In this document: one piece after another, positions 15,866 to 23,252 of the stretch | Position numbering within the stretch: position 1 is the first letter of the stretch | How the letters are laid out: every line of letters starts with the position of its first letter | The notes under the pieces: generated by a model | What the model was told of the DNA's origin: nothing | Databases searched by the model: none | What the model saw: the letters and a program-made list of their open reading frames with translations, nothing else | Made by a program: the position numbers and the translations under genes | DNA from: JAXGPP01 sp964436865 | Lineage (GTDB): Bacteria > Planctomycetota > Planctomycetia > Pirellulales > Thermoguttaceae | Direction of reading: 5' to 3' | DNA length: 24,652 bases | NCBI GenBank assembly: GCA_964436865.1 | Contig: CAYTFK010000068.1 | Coordinates: forward strand, 1-24,652

Positions 15866-16147
15866 GGCGTACCCTTTTGTCCAGACGTGGTCTCGGCAGC
15901 AGTCAGGGTGCTAGCTTGCAGCACCTCCGTCGGCAATATGGGATCGGCCGGCGGGTCAGGCAAAGTTGACGGCTCAGGCAAAATGGGTTGTTGTAACGGT
16001 TTTTCCGGCGCAAGCAGAGATTGCTGTTGGCGCAAGCATAGCGGCTGGGGGGAGAAGGCTCGGGAAGACCGAGCAATCGATGCCAGAATGGAAGAACGGT
16101 GAGCTTTCGCTCTCGTTGGGAGGGGGGTGGTTGCGAGATGCGGCCCG
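15866..16147. other. Intergenic region with short repeats, no gene seen
   Basis: 282 nt between two minus-strand genes. It holds a 6-bp stem-loop at 15907-15925 (GGTGCT/AGCACC), a second at 16058-16074 (GCTCGG/CCGAGC), and a 9-bp direct repeat TCAGGCAAA at 15956-15964 and 15974-15982 with an 18-bp period. Open frames crossing it have no credible start, no ribosome-binding site and low-complexity translations. Confidence 0.5.
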
Positions 16148-16411
16148 TCAGTCGCGCCGGCGAATCGACTCGACCACGTCATGACAGATCGATCGCAGTT
16201 CCGAGACCGGCACGTCTTCCAGACGCTTCCCCCGGCGATCGAGATTTTCGTTGATCTTAATTGCGGTTTCCTGCATCACCGCGTGAGTTTCTTCGCTGCC
16301 GCCGCAGAGAATGAAGTTCTTTCCCCGGGTGAGTCTGGTGTGACCGTCGGAGGCATCGAACGCCAAACCCAACAGGGCTGCCGATTTCTTCGTCTTGCCG
16401 GCTGCTCGCAC
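16148..16411 (-). CDS. Small protein of unknown function (87 aa, GTG start)
   Basis: The open frame runs back to 16663, inside the FHA gene, but the credible start is a GTG at 16411 preceded by GGAAGAGG with a 6-nt spacer, the best Shine-Dalgarno match of this region. The product is 87 residues: a basic N-terminus (MRAAGKTKKSAALLGLAFD), then a block with DGHTRLTRGKNFILCGGSEE, THAVMQETAIKINENLDRR, and a C-terminal helix DVPVSELRSICHDVVESIRR. It is soluble, with no signal or membrane segment. I recall near-identical small proteins in other planctomycetes, where they are annotated as hypothetical; no function is known to me. It lies 103 nt downstream of the FHA gene on the same strand and may be cotranscribed with it. 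Confidence 0.75.
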   Translation of the reverse strand: MRAAGKTKKSAALLGLAFDASDGHTRLTRGKNFILCGGSEETHAVMQETAIKINENLDRRGKRLEDVPVSELRSICHDVVESIRRRD

Positions 16412-16514
16412 GTGCGGCCTCTTCCCAGTTCGCTTAGACGTTGCTTCCGAGTCCGGTTGCCGATTCGACGGGTCGGGCAGACTGGTCGGTCCCGAAAAGG
16501 CCGCGACCCTGCAA

Positions 16515-17156
16515 TCAGGGACGACGGAACAACTGCTTGAGCATTTCTTCGGCTGCCGCACGGCTGGAATCGGCCTGCTTCTTCGGCAGCGCGCCGGCTG
16601 CCTTCGCCGTCGCCTTTTTTTTCGGCTCGGAGGGCGAATCCGCGGGTTTGGGCTCGGGCGCAATCGTCTCGGGCTTGGTCATGTCGATCGTCTTGGTATC
16701 GGTGTGGGTATCGACGTTGGCGTCGTCACCGAACCAGTTGTTCAGATCGAAATGTTCCTCGGCTTCGCCTGGAGTGCCGGCGGCACCCGCCTCCGCGGTA
16801 CGGGCCGCTGCCTCTTGAACGCTTTGCACCTTGGGCCGCTTCTTGGCGCCGACTGGAACCGTCAACTCCACGGAGAACTCCAGCGGGCCGACCTTGAGGG
16901 TGTCGCCACTTTTGAGTTCCTGCTCAGAACGGACGCGATCGCCATTGACGAACGTCCCGTTCTTGCTGCCAAAGTCGCGCACGGCCACATAACCGTCTTC
17001 GACCAGGATCACACAGTGATGACGGCTGATCAGGTCGCTTTGAGGCCGAAGATTGCAGTCTTCGGCGCGACCGATGAAGAACTTGGGGCCTGGCACTGCG
17101 ATCTTCTGTCCGGCGCTCTTGCCGGACGCCACGACAAATTTCACTTCCATCGCCAT
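16515..17156 (-). CDS. FHA domain-containing protein
   Basis: 213 residues from the ATG at 17156 (MAMEVKFVV); a second ATG two codons on gives MEVKFVV, and the longer frame adds 30 residues with no family similarity. The forkhead-associated domain fills residues 3-105 with all signature positions: FFIGRAEDCNL (GR), SRHHCVI (SxxH), DFGSKNGTFVNGDRV (NG). It is expected to bind phosphothreonine peptides. The remainder is disordered: a Thr/Asp-rich linker (NVDTHTDTKTIDMTKPET) that could itself be phosphorylated, a Pro/Lys stretch, and a short C-terminal helix EEMLKQLFRRP that looks conserved. A CGGGGTG element a few bases before the ATG may act as the ribosome-binding site. The protein should be cytoplasmic; the kinase partner is not in the window. 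Confidence 0.92.
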   Translation of the reverse strand: MAMEVKFVVASGKSAGQKIAVPGPKFFIGRAEDCNLRPQSDLISRHHCVILVEDGYVAVRDFGSKNGTFVNGDRVRSEQELKSGDTLKVGPLEFSVELTVPVGAKKRPKVQSVQEAAARTAEAGAAGTPGEAEEHFDLNNWFGDDANVDTHTDTKTIDMTKPETIAPEPKPADSPSEPKKKATAKAAGALPKKQADSSRAAAEEMLKQLFRRP

Positions 17157-17321
17157 TGCACCCCGGGGTCCGATTTGTGAGCTTCGAAACGCCAACTCCC
17201 ACGGAGGATGGTCGGGAGGTCTGACCTCGGGGTACCGGCTGCCCATCAGGACCCCAGATGAAGGCAGGCCATATTCAGGAGATCTCCGGCCCTCCCCCGC
17301 TCGTTCCGGTAGCTAGCCGTA

Positions 17322-17350
17322 ATGTTAGCAGTGCGCCAGCCGCAAGTCAA
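17322..17350 (-). promoter_or_regulatory. Candidate sigma-70-type promoter upstream of the FHA gene
   Basis: On the minus strand TTGACT (17345-17350, 5 of 6 to the -35 consensus) is separated by exactly 17 bp from TAACAT (17322-17327, 4 of 6 to the -10). Transcription would start near 17315, leaving a leader of about 160 nt before the FHA ATG. It sits just past the terminator-like hairpin of the gcv operon, where a new transcription unit is expected. Confidence 0.5.
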
Positions 17351-17364
17351 AACGTCTCCACAAG

Positions 17365-17390
17365 AAAAAACCGAGCGGATTCTGCGGTCG
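17365..17390 (-). terminator. Intrinsic terminator of the glycine-cleavage operon
   Basis: Immediately after the TAA of the lipoyl transferase gene, the minus strand reads CGACCG, a 7-nt loop, CGCTCG, then G and six T residues. The stem is six positions with one C-C mismatch. Hairpin plus T-tract at the end of a five-gene operon fits Rho-independent termination, although the stem is short. Confidence 0.55.
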
Positions 17391-17391
17391 C

Positions 17392-18156
17392 TTATCCCCG
17401 GCCACGGTAGCAGTTCCACCGGTCCGAGCCGTATTTCCCGGCGACAAGCAGATCCACCGACTGGAGCTCGTCCGTTTCCAGGGGGTGCTCATGCCAGTCC
17501 AACCCGAGCCGCCCCGCCAATCGAGGCAGCCAGGCTGTGGCGAGCCAGGAAGAATCGAGTGCTTCTCCGGTCAGATCGCTGAGGCCGTCGAGTTCGGGGG
17601 CGGCTGGGGAACGCCGGAGCAGGATGCTGCCGTGCTGCAGCACAGCGGCCGCGGACCGCCGCTGGGCGCTGCCGGCGACTTTGGCCGTTCCGACCACCAC
17701 GTCGCCGCTGGATCGGCGCTGGAAGCACAAGAATGGCTGCGGCTGGCGGCCGGTCGGGTCATCCTGCCAGAGGTCCGCGCGGATGCCGCGATCGGCCAGC
17801 ACATCGATCAACGTTGCGTGAACGGCACGATAGAGTTCCAGTCTTCGCCGGCCAAGCGGGTGCTCAAGCGGAACAACCAGACTGTATGTCAACTCATCGT
17901 CATGGAGGATCGCTCCCCCGCCGCTCGCCCGGCGGACAGCGGGAGACTGACGGCTCGCAGCGTGCTGCCAACGGTCGGAGTACGTCTGGAAGTATCCGAG
18001 CGACAACGTCGGTTCCGACCAACCGTAGAACCGCCAGCAACACGCGCCGGTGCGGCCGCACCATTCCAGGAGGAACTCGTCAACCGCCATGTTCCACGGT
18101 CCCGGCGAGGCGGCGTCAAGAACCAACCGGCAATCGTCCAATCCGCCATCGACCAT
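17392..18156 (-). CDS. Lipoate-protein ligase / octanoyltransferase family protein (LipM-like)
   Basis: 254 residues of the BPL/LplA/LipB fold. The substrate-binding motif RRASGGGAILHDDELTYSLV lies at 75-94. A LipM-type FLCF with Cys144 precedes VVGTAKVAGSAQRR with Lys159 and VLQHGSILL with His175. Family knowledge: true LplA ligases activate lipoate with ATP, whereas LipM octanoyltransferases use a catalytic cysteine at this position to move octanoyl from acyl carrier protein to GcvH. The conserved Cys and QHGSI context favour transfer over ATP-dependent ligation, but this is inference. No C-terminal LplA accessory domain is present. Position as the last gene of the gcv operon, 45 nt after gcvPB, with GGAAG about ten bases before the ATG, points to lipoylation of GcvH as its job. 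Confidence 0.88.
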   Translation of the reverse strand: MVDGGLDDCRLVLDAASPGPWNMAVDEFLLEWCGRTGACCWRFYGWSEPTLSLGYFQTYSDRWQHAASRQSPAVRRASGGGAILHDDELTYSLVVPLEHPLGRRRLELYRAVHATLIDVLADRGIRADLWQDDPTGRQPQPFLCFQRRSSGDVVVGTAKVAGSAQRRSAAAVLQHGSILLRRSPAAPELDGLSDLTGEALDSSWLATAWLPRLAGRLGLDWHEHPLETDELQSVDLLVAGKYGSDRWNCYRGRG

Positions 18157-18201
18157 CGAAGGGTATCTTCCACCCGGTGGAACCGGCGCGCCTCGTGCGA
18201 A

Positions 18202-19671
18202 TCAGTCCATCAATTCCGATGCTTGGGTGAAGCAGAGGACCGGCTTCCGCGCGGCTTGCACTTCGTTCGGACGGCTCACGGGTGTGGTGTGCGGGGCCTC
18301 GTGAAGCAGATCGGCAGCCTCTTCCGTGATGCGGAACAGGGCCTCGGCAAAGGCGTCGAGCGTGGCCTTGTTCTCCGTCTCCGTAGGTTCGATCATCAAT
18401 GCTTCTTTGACGATCAGTGGAAAATAGACGGTTGGGGCATGGAAGCCGAAGTCCAGCAGCCGTTTGGCGATGTCCATTGCGGAAACGCCGCGTTCGCCCT
18501 TGAGCCGGGCGGCCGAGGCCACAAATTCGTGCATGCAGCGATCGCCCTGCGGCACTGGCAGGAAGTGCTTCACTCGGCTGAGCAGGTAGTTGGCGGCCAG
18601 CACCGCGTCTTCCGAGACTTGCTTGAGACCTTGCGGCCCGTAAGTGCGGAGATAGCAGTAGGTCCTCACGAGGACGCCGACATTGCCGAAGAAGGCGCGG
18701 ACACGGCCGATCGATTTGGGCCGGTCGTAATCCAGCCGGTAGCCCGTCTCACCGCGAACCACCAACGGGGCGGGGAGGTAGGGCGCGAGCTTCTCCGCGA
18801 CCGCGACGGGACCGGCGCCAGGACCGCCGCCGCCATGCGGACCGCTGAAAGTCTTGTGCGGGTTGTAGTGCATCATGTCGGCGCCGAAATCGCCAGGCCG
18901 TGTGATGCCAAGGATCGCGTTCATATTCGCACCGTCGAGATACACCAGGCCGCCCGCCGCGTGCACCATCTCGGCGATGCGGGCGATCTGGTCGTCGAAT
19001 ACCCCGAGCGTGTTGGGGTTGGTGATCATGAACACGGCGACGTTCTCATCGAGCCGCGCAGCCAGTTCTTTAAGATCCACGCAGCCTCGGCTGTCGCTCT
19101 TGATCGGGACCGCGCTGAAGCCGGCCATCGAGGCGCTGGCCGGATTGGTGCCGTGGGCCACGTCGGGAATGAGCACGACAGACCGCTTCTGACCGATATC
19201 GCGGAAGTATGCCGCCGCGACGAACAGGGCTGTCATTTCGCCGTGCGCGCCGGCGGCCGGTTGCAGGCTCACTCCGGGCAACCCGCTGATCTCGGCAAGC
19301 ATCCGCTGAACCTCGTACAGCACCTCCAGCAGCCCCTGCAATGTCTCCTCCGGCTGGTAGGGATGCAGGTCGATCATGCCCGGCAGACCCGACAGCCGCT
19401 CATTGCGCTTCGGGTTGTACTTCATCGTGCATGAGCCGAGCGGGTAGAAGTGGGTGTCAACCGACATGTTCTGGGTGGAGAGGTTAACGAAGTGCCGCAC
19501 CACGTCGGGCTCGCTCAATTCGGGCAACGGAGGCGTTGCTTCCGCCAACTGGTCGGCGGGCAGTAGCTCTGCGGTCGGCCTGGCCGGTACGTCGCAAGCC
19601 GGCCAGACGACGGCCTGTGAGCCGGGACGGGAAAGCTCATCGAGTAGACGGGTGGCGTGGCGGTTACGCAT
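18202..19671 (-). CDS. gcvPB: Glycine dehydrogenase (decarboxylating) subunit 2
   Basis: 489 residues from the ATG at 19671 (MRNRHATRLL); a TTG two codons upstream is less likely. This is the C-terminal half of the glycine-cleavage P protein, which decarboxylates glycine using pyridoxal phosphate and passes the aminomethyl group to lipoyl-GcvH. The PLP lysine is Lys273 in HYNPHKTFSGPHGGGGPG. Other family blocks are STQNMSVDTHFYPLGSCTMK (65-84), AGAHGEMTAL (140-149), DVAHGTNPASA and VYLDGANMNA. Length is normal for the split-subunit form. It follows gcvPA by 57 nt; the Shine-Dalgarno region is weak. The two subunits should form an (alpha-beta)2 enzyme. Confidence 0.97.
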   Translation of the reverse strand: MRNRHATRLLDELSRPGSQAVVWPACDVPARPTAELLPADQLAEATPPLPELSEPDVVRHFVNLSTQNMSVDTHFYPLGSCTMKYNPKRNERLSGLPGMIDLHPYQPEETLQGLLEVLYEVQRMLAEISGLPGVSLQPAAGAHGEMTALFVAAAYFRDIGQKRSVVLIPDVAHGTNPASASMAGFSAVPIKSDSRGCVDLKELAARLDENVAVFMITNPNTLGVFDDQIARIAEMVHAAGGLVYLDGANMNAILGITRPGDFGADMMHYNPHKTFSGPHGGGGPGAGPVAVAEKLAPYLPAPLVVRGETGYRLDYDRPKSIGRVRAFFGNVGVLVRTYCYLRTYGPQGLKQVSEDAVLAANYLLSRVKHFLPVPQGDRCMHEFVASAARLKGERGVSAMDIAKRLLDFGFHAPTVYFPLIVKEALMIEPTETENKATLDAFAEALFRITEEAADLLHEAPHTTPVSRPNEVQAARKPVLCFTQASELMD

Positions 19672-19728
19672 GGGCAATGTTGAATGACAAATTCCGAAGG
19701 ATAATCGCAGAACCGATGATGGGTCGCA

Positions 19729-21072
19729 CTACGTGGCAGTCGCGAGCACGCGGACGAGGCGGTCGATGTCGGACCGGGTTCGTTTTTCCGTGACCGCGAC
19801 GAGCAGGCAATCGGACAACTCAGGAAACCAGCCCGCCAAGGGCACCCCTGCCAGAATGCCCTCGCGCCGCGCCGAATCGAGCACTTGTTCCAAACGGCCG
19901 GCGCCCAGGCGGACGACGAACTCCTTGAACGTGGGGCCGTAGAATGCCGCATGGGCCACGCCGGAAGATGTCAACTGCTCCAGAGCGTAGCGCGACTTTT
20001 GCAGGCACAACTCGGCGACCGAGCGCAGGCCCGAAGGGCCCATGGCGGCCAGGTAAACCGTTGCCCGCAGGGCCAGCAGCCCCTGATTCGTGCAAATGTT
20101 GCTCGTGGCCTTTTCGCGGCGTATGTGTTGCTCACGGGTCTGCAGCGTCAGGACAAAGCACCGTTTGCCACGGCGATCGGTGGTCTGGCCGACGAGGCGC
20201 CCCGGCAGACGGCGGATGAACTGCTCGCGGCAGGCGAGGATACCCAGGTAAGGGCCGCCGAATGACATCGGCGTGCCAAGGGGTTGCCCTTCAGCCACGA
20301 CGATGTCGGCGCCATACTCGCTGGGCCGCTTGAGTAGCCCCAGGCTGATCGGATCGACTGCCACAATGAAGGGTGCTCCCAACTTGTGCGTCAGTTCGCC
20401 GATCTCCCGGGTCGGTTCGAGGCAGCCGAAGAAGTTGGGGTGTTGCACGAGGACGCAGGCGGTCTGGTCGTCGAGGGCCCGCTCCAGATCGGCCGGAGAT
20501 ACCGTTCCATCGGGCGTGCCGACCACGACCAACTCGGCATCGAGATTCGCCAGGTAGGTCGCGAGCACGCGGCGATACTCCGGGTGGACGCTCCCTGCGA
20601 CGACCACCCGGCGCCGGCGCGTGGTGTCGAGCGCCATGAGCACGGCTTCGGCGGCCGCGCTGGCCCCGTCGTAAAGGCTCGCGTTCGAGACGTCCATCCC
20701 GGTGAGTTGGGTGATGAGCGTCTGATACTCGAACATCGCCTGCAGCGTGCCTTGGCTCGCCTCGGCCTGGTATGGAGTGTAAGCGGTGTAGAATTCGCTC
20801 CGGGCGGCGATGAAATCGACAACTGCCGGTACGAAATGGTCGTAGCTGCCGCCGCCGAGGAAGCAGGTCGTCTGGCCGGCGGGCAGGTTGCGCGACGCCA
20901 GCTCGGTTAAGTGGGCAGTCAACTCCAGTTCGCCCAGTGCGGGAGCCAAATCAAGCGGACGGTTCAACCGCAGGTCGGCGGGAACCATCGCGAACAACTC
21001 ATCGATCGAACCGGCGCCGATGGCTTCGAGCATCGCCAGACGCTCGGCGGACGTATTGGGAAGATAGGCCAT
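19729..21072 (-). CDS. gcvPA: Glycine dehydrogenase (decarboxylating) subunit 1
   Basis: 447 residues, full length for the N-terminal half of the split P protein. Recognisable blocks: the N-terminal MAYLPNTSAERLAMLEAIG, the GGGSYDHFVPAVVDFIAARS region near 74-93, FYTAYTPYQAEASQGTLQAM, and the SLYDGASAAAEA cofactor-proximal loop near 130. Further on are VAEGQPLGTPMSFGGPYLG and the C-terminal VTEKRTRSDIDRLV. It lacks a PLP lysine, as expected for this subunit, since that residue is in GcvPB. It is encoded 67 nt after gcvH. No convincing Shine-Dalgarno precedes the ATG. Confidence 0.97.
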   Translation of the reverse strand: MAYLPNTSAERLAMLEAIGAGSIDELFAMVPADLRLNRPLDLAPALGELELTAHLTELASRNLPAGQTTCFLGGGSYDHFVPAVVDFIAARSEFYTAYTPYQAEASQGTLQAMFEYQTLITQLTGMDVSNASLYDGASAAAEAVLMALDTTRRRRVVVAGSVHPEYRRVLATYLANLDAELVVVGTPDGTVSPADLERALDDQTACVLVQHPNFFGCLEPTREIGELTHKLGAPFIVAVDPISLGLLKRPSEYGADIVVAEGQPLGTPMSFGGPYLGILACREQFIRRLPGRLVGQTTDRRGKRCFVLTLQTREQHIRREKATSNICTNQGLLALRATVYLAAMGPSGLRSVAELCLQKSRYALEQLTSSGVAHAAFYGPTFKEFVVRLGAGRLEQVLDSARREGILAGVPLAGWFPELSDCLLVAVTEKRTRSDIDRLVRVLATAT

Positions 21073-21139
21073 GGAGAGAGCTGCAAAAGGTCCGTGATCG
21101 AGTCACCAGCCGGGCCCCGCACGATGCGGCGAGCCAGCA

Positions 21140-21547
21140 CTATTGCTCGTCCAGTTCCTCCTGGATCTGCTTCTGATAGGCGGTGTAATCCAGAAGGCCT
21201 TGAAGTCCTGCATCACTGCGGATGCGGATCTTGACGAGCCAGCCGGCGCCATAGGGGTCTTCGGAAAGCGTTTCGAGCTTGTCGGCCACGGCCGCGTTGA
21301 CGGCAATGACCTCGCCGTCGGCCGGGCTGTAAAGGTCGCTCACCGCCTTGACCGATTCCACCTCTCCAAACGGCTTCCCGGCAGTGACCTGCTGCCCGAC
21401 GTCGGGCAACCCGATGTAGACGAGGTCGGTCAGCGCTTCAAGGGCGAACTTGGAGACGCCCACCGTGGCGACTTTCTGGCCGGAGGCATCGGTCTCCAGG
21501 TGCACCCACTCATGGGTCTTGGTAAAAGACAGTTGCTCGGGAATCAC
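21140..21547 (-). CDS. gcvH: Glycine cleavage system H protein
   Basis: 135 residues from a GTG start that overlaps the gcvT stop (GTGA), with AAAGGAG eight bases upstream, a strong match. The protein carries the lipoyl group that shuttles the aminomethyl intermediate between P, T and L proteins. The lipoyl lysine is Lys67 in GEVESVKAVSDLYSP. The N-terminal THEWVHLE and the YGAGWLVKIRI block are also typical. The C-terminal tail (LLDYTAYQKQIQEELDEQ) is in the normal range. The transferase at the end of the operon probably modifies this lysine. Confidence 0.97.
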   Translation of the reverse strand: MIPEQLSFTKTHEWVHLETDASGQKVATVGVSKFALEALTDLVYIGLPDVGQQVTAGKPFGEVESVKAVSDLYSPADGEVIAVNAAVADKLETLSEDPYGAGWLVKIRIRSDAGLQGLLDYTAYQKQIQEELDEQ

Positions 21548-22719
21548 TGGGGCGCTCCTTTCGAACGACGGCGGTAGAAGGGCAACTCCACGACTCGGGC
21601 CGGTTCCAGACGGCCGCGGACGTCAATCAGTACCTCGGTGCCGGCAGCAGACGATGCGGGTTCGATGTAGCCCATGGCAATCGGCTTGTCGAGCGTCGGC
21701 GAAAACGTCCCGCTCGTCGTCACGCCGACCGGGCGGCCATCGCGCACCAGCGGGCAATTCTCGCGGGCCGGTCGACGGCCAACGAGCTCCAGGCCGACTC
21801 GAGTGCGCCGCAGCGGCTCGGATTGGACGCGTCTCAAGGCGTCGCGGCCAGGGAAGTCATAACCCGTAAGATGGCATGAGAATCCCAGGCCCGCCTCGAA
21901 TGGATTCGTTTCTTCTGACAGCTCGTGGCCGTAGAGCGGCATTCCAGCTTCCAGGCGGAGCGTATCGCGTGCCCCGAGGCCCACCGGCACGATGCCCAGC
22001 GGCTCGCCCAACTCGATCAGGACCTGCCAGATCTCGCGGGCAACCGATGCCCCGACACTGAACTCGAAGCCGTCCTCTCCGGTATAGCCGGTGCGGCTGA
22101 CAATTCCGCCCTGGCGGCGCGCCGCCGGATGCAGTATCTGTGCCTGAGTCCCGCGATAGTAGCGCATCTCGCGAAGATCGACGTCCACCAGTGGTTGCAG
22201 AAGCTCAACCGAGCGCGGGCCCTGGATGGCGAACATCGCCCAGAGCCGCGTGACGTCGGTGAAAATCACCTCGGCGCCCAGCCGCTCGGCGCGTTCTCGC
22301 GTCAGTTGGCGATTGACCCAGTCGACAATCTTCTGCCGGTTGGAACCGTTCACCACCACGACATAGAACGGCTGTCCATACGAGTCGTGATAATAGCCGA
22401 CGAGGACGTCGTCCATGATGCCACCCGCTTCGTTGGTCACCAGCGAGTAGCGAACCTGGCCCAGGGCCATGTCGGCGACGCGCCGGGTGAGCAACTCGGC
22501 CAGGAAAACGGCCGCTCCCGGCCCTTCAAACCGCAGGCGGCCCATGTGGCTGATGTCGGTGATGCCGCCGGCCGACCGGGTGGCCTTGTGCTCGGCGATG
22601 ATCGAGGTGTACTGCACCGGCATTGCCCATCCGGCGAAATCGACCATCCGGGCGCCTCGACCAACATGCCAATCGTATATGGGGGTCTTGAGGAGATGAC
22701 TATGCAGGTCCGCGCCCAT
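21544..22719 (-). CDS. gcvT: Glycine cleavage system T protein (aminomethyltransferase)
   Basis: 391 residues from the ATG at 22719; the open frame extends 78 codons further with Pro/Gly-rich sequence and no family match, while GAGAGG lies seven bases before this ATG. It transfers the methylene group from aminomethyl-GcvH to tetrahydrofolate and releases ammonia. Family blocks: MVDFAGWAMPVQY at 25-37, GGITDISHMG at 51-60, TNEAGGIMDDVLV at 95-107 with the catalytic Asp103/104 pair, RTGYTGEDGFEF in the middle, and GTFSPTLDKPIAMGYI near the C-terminus. It is first in the operon, and its leader may be structured. Confidence 0.97.
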   Translation of the reverse strand: MGADLHSHLLKTPIYDWHVGRGARMVDFAGWAMPVQYTSIIAEHKATRSAGGITDISHMGRLRFEGPGAAVFLAELLTRRVADMALGQVRYSLVTNEAGGIMDDVLVGYYHDSYGQPFYVVVVNGSNRQKIVDWVNRQLTRERAERLGAEVIFTDVTRLWAMFAIQGPRSVELLQPLVDVDLREMRYYRGTQAQILHPAARRQGGIVSRTGYTGEDGFEFSVGASVAREIWQVLIELGEPLGIVPVGLGARDTLRLEAGMPLYGHELSEETNPFEAGLGFSCHLTGYDFPGRDALRRVQSEPLRRTRVGLELVGRRPARENCPLVRDGRPVGVTTSGTFSPTLDKPIAMGYIEPASSAAGTEVLIDVRGRLEPARVVELPFYRRRSKGAPQ

Positions 22720-22725
22720 CGAGTA

Positions 22726-22789
22726 CCTCTCTCCCTCTAGGAGAGGGCTTGCCTGAGGGTCCCCGCGGAGGTTGAGTCTGACGGGGACC
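22726..22789 (-). promoter_or_regulatory. Structured gcvT leader with ribosome-binding-site hairpins
   Basis: Minus strand. An 8-bp stem, GGTCCCCG/CGGGGACC, spans 22758-22789 with a 16-nt loop. Nearer the start codon, CCCTCT-CCT-AGAGGG (22733-22747) forms a 6-bp hairpin, while an alternative pairing joins CCTCTC (22741-22746) to the Shine-Dalgarno GAGAGG (22726-22731). The two cannot coexist. A CTCAGGCAA string sits between them, resembling part of a glycine riboswitch core, but the partner conserved segments are not found. Regulation is only a possibility. Confidence 0.35.
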
Positions 22790-22827
22790 GCGGTGTGGGA
22801 AAACCGTTCCGCGATTTTGAGAAAACT

Positions 22828-22856
22828 ATTGTATCCCGCCGCTGCTCCACAGCCAG
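22828..22856 (-). promoter_or_regulatory. Weak candidate promoter of the gcv operon
   Basis: Minus-strand TACAAT (22828-22833, 5 of 6 to -10) with CTGGCT 17 bp upstream (3 of 6 to -35). It would give a leader of about 100 nt that contains both hairpins described for gcvT. Confidence 0.28.
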
Positions 22857-22912
22857 GGGGTGGTGGCAGTCCAGGGGGCGGAGAGCCGCAGATCCAGCGG
22901 GCGATTGCCGGC

Positions 22913-22926
22913 CGCCCGTACGGGCG
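22913..22926. repeat. Perfect 14-bp palindrome CGCCCGTACGGGCG
   Basis: It lies in the divergent gap between gcvT and the small membrane-protein gene, 35 bp before the latter's ATG. GGGCGAT is also repeated directly at 22899-22905 and 22922-22928. It could be an operator or a transcript hairpin with almost no loop; no known regulator site is recognised. Confidence 0.4.
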
Positions 22927-22961
22927 ATAGGATGCTGCGGCGCCATTTTGCACGAGGGACT

Positions 22962-23222
22962 ATGGGCGACCTCCGGGATGTTCGCGTGTTGTACGCCAAA
23001 GCAGGGCTGTTCGTTCTGGGCGGCGTGATTTCGTCGGCCCTGGTGCTGCTGGAGTGTCCACGCGTCCGCGTGGCGATCTTCCTGGCGGTCGCCGTCTGGT
23101 GCTTTGCTCGGGCGTATTATTTCGCCTTCTACGTCATCGAGCGTTATGTCGATCCAAGCTTCAGGTTCTCGGGTTTGTGGTCTGTAGGCAAGTACCTGCT
23201 CGAGCGCCGCCGGAATCGGTAG
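22962..23222 (+). CDS. Small two-helix membrane protein of unknown function
   Basis: 86 residues from the ATG at 22962 (MGDLRDVRVLYAKAG), with GAGGG just upstream; two earlier in-frame ATGs lack a ribosome-binding site and add Arg-rich sequence. Two transmembrane helices lie at about 13-31 and 37-58. The second contains ARAYYFAFYVIERYVDPS, whose aromatic-rich end and ERYVDP motif look conserved; a short basic tail (LLERRRNR) follows. I recall such short proteins in planctomycete genomes without a function. It lies 30 nt before the carbonic anhydrase gene on the same strand and is probably cotranscribed, so a link with bicarbonate or CO2 handling is possible but not shown. Confidence 0.8.
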   Translation: MGDLRDVRVLYAKAGLFVLGGVISSALVLLECPRVRVAIFLAVAVWCFARAYYFAFYVIERYVDPSFRFSGLWSVGKYLLERRRNR

Positions 23223-23252
23223 GCGGCAGTCCGGTAACTGGAGAACAAACTG

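Noticed and set aside
15763..16182. 139-codon minus-strand frame with a Pro-rich stretch (LPEPSTLPDPPADPILPTE)
   Set aside because: The Pro-rich part comes from the short TCAGGCAAA repeats, the frame overlaps two real genes, and it lacks a ribosome-binding site. I considered a frameshifted N-terminal extension of the 157-aa protein, but the GTG start there has its own Shine-Dalgarno.
16395..17180. 261-codon plus-strand frame
   Set aside because: Antisense to the FHA gene, whose domain motifs are unmistakable.
17485..19434. 649-codon open frame on the plus strand
   Set aside because: Antisense to gcvPB and the lipoyl transferase, both confidently identified; it crosses their boundary and carries no recognisable motif.
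22720..22830. Glycine riboswitch upstream of gcvT
   Set aside because: Only CTCAGGCAA matches; the conserved GGAGAGA and CCGAAGGGGCAA-like segments are absent, so I do not call it as such.
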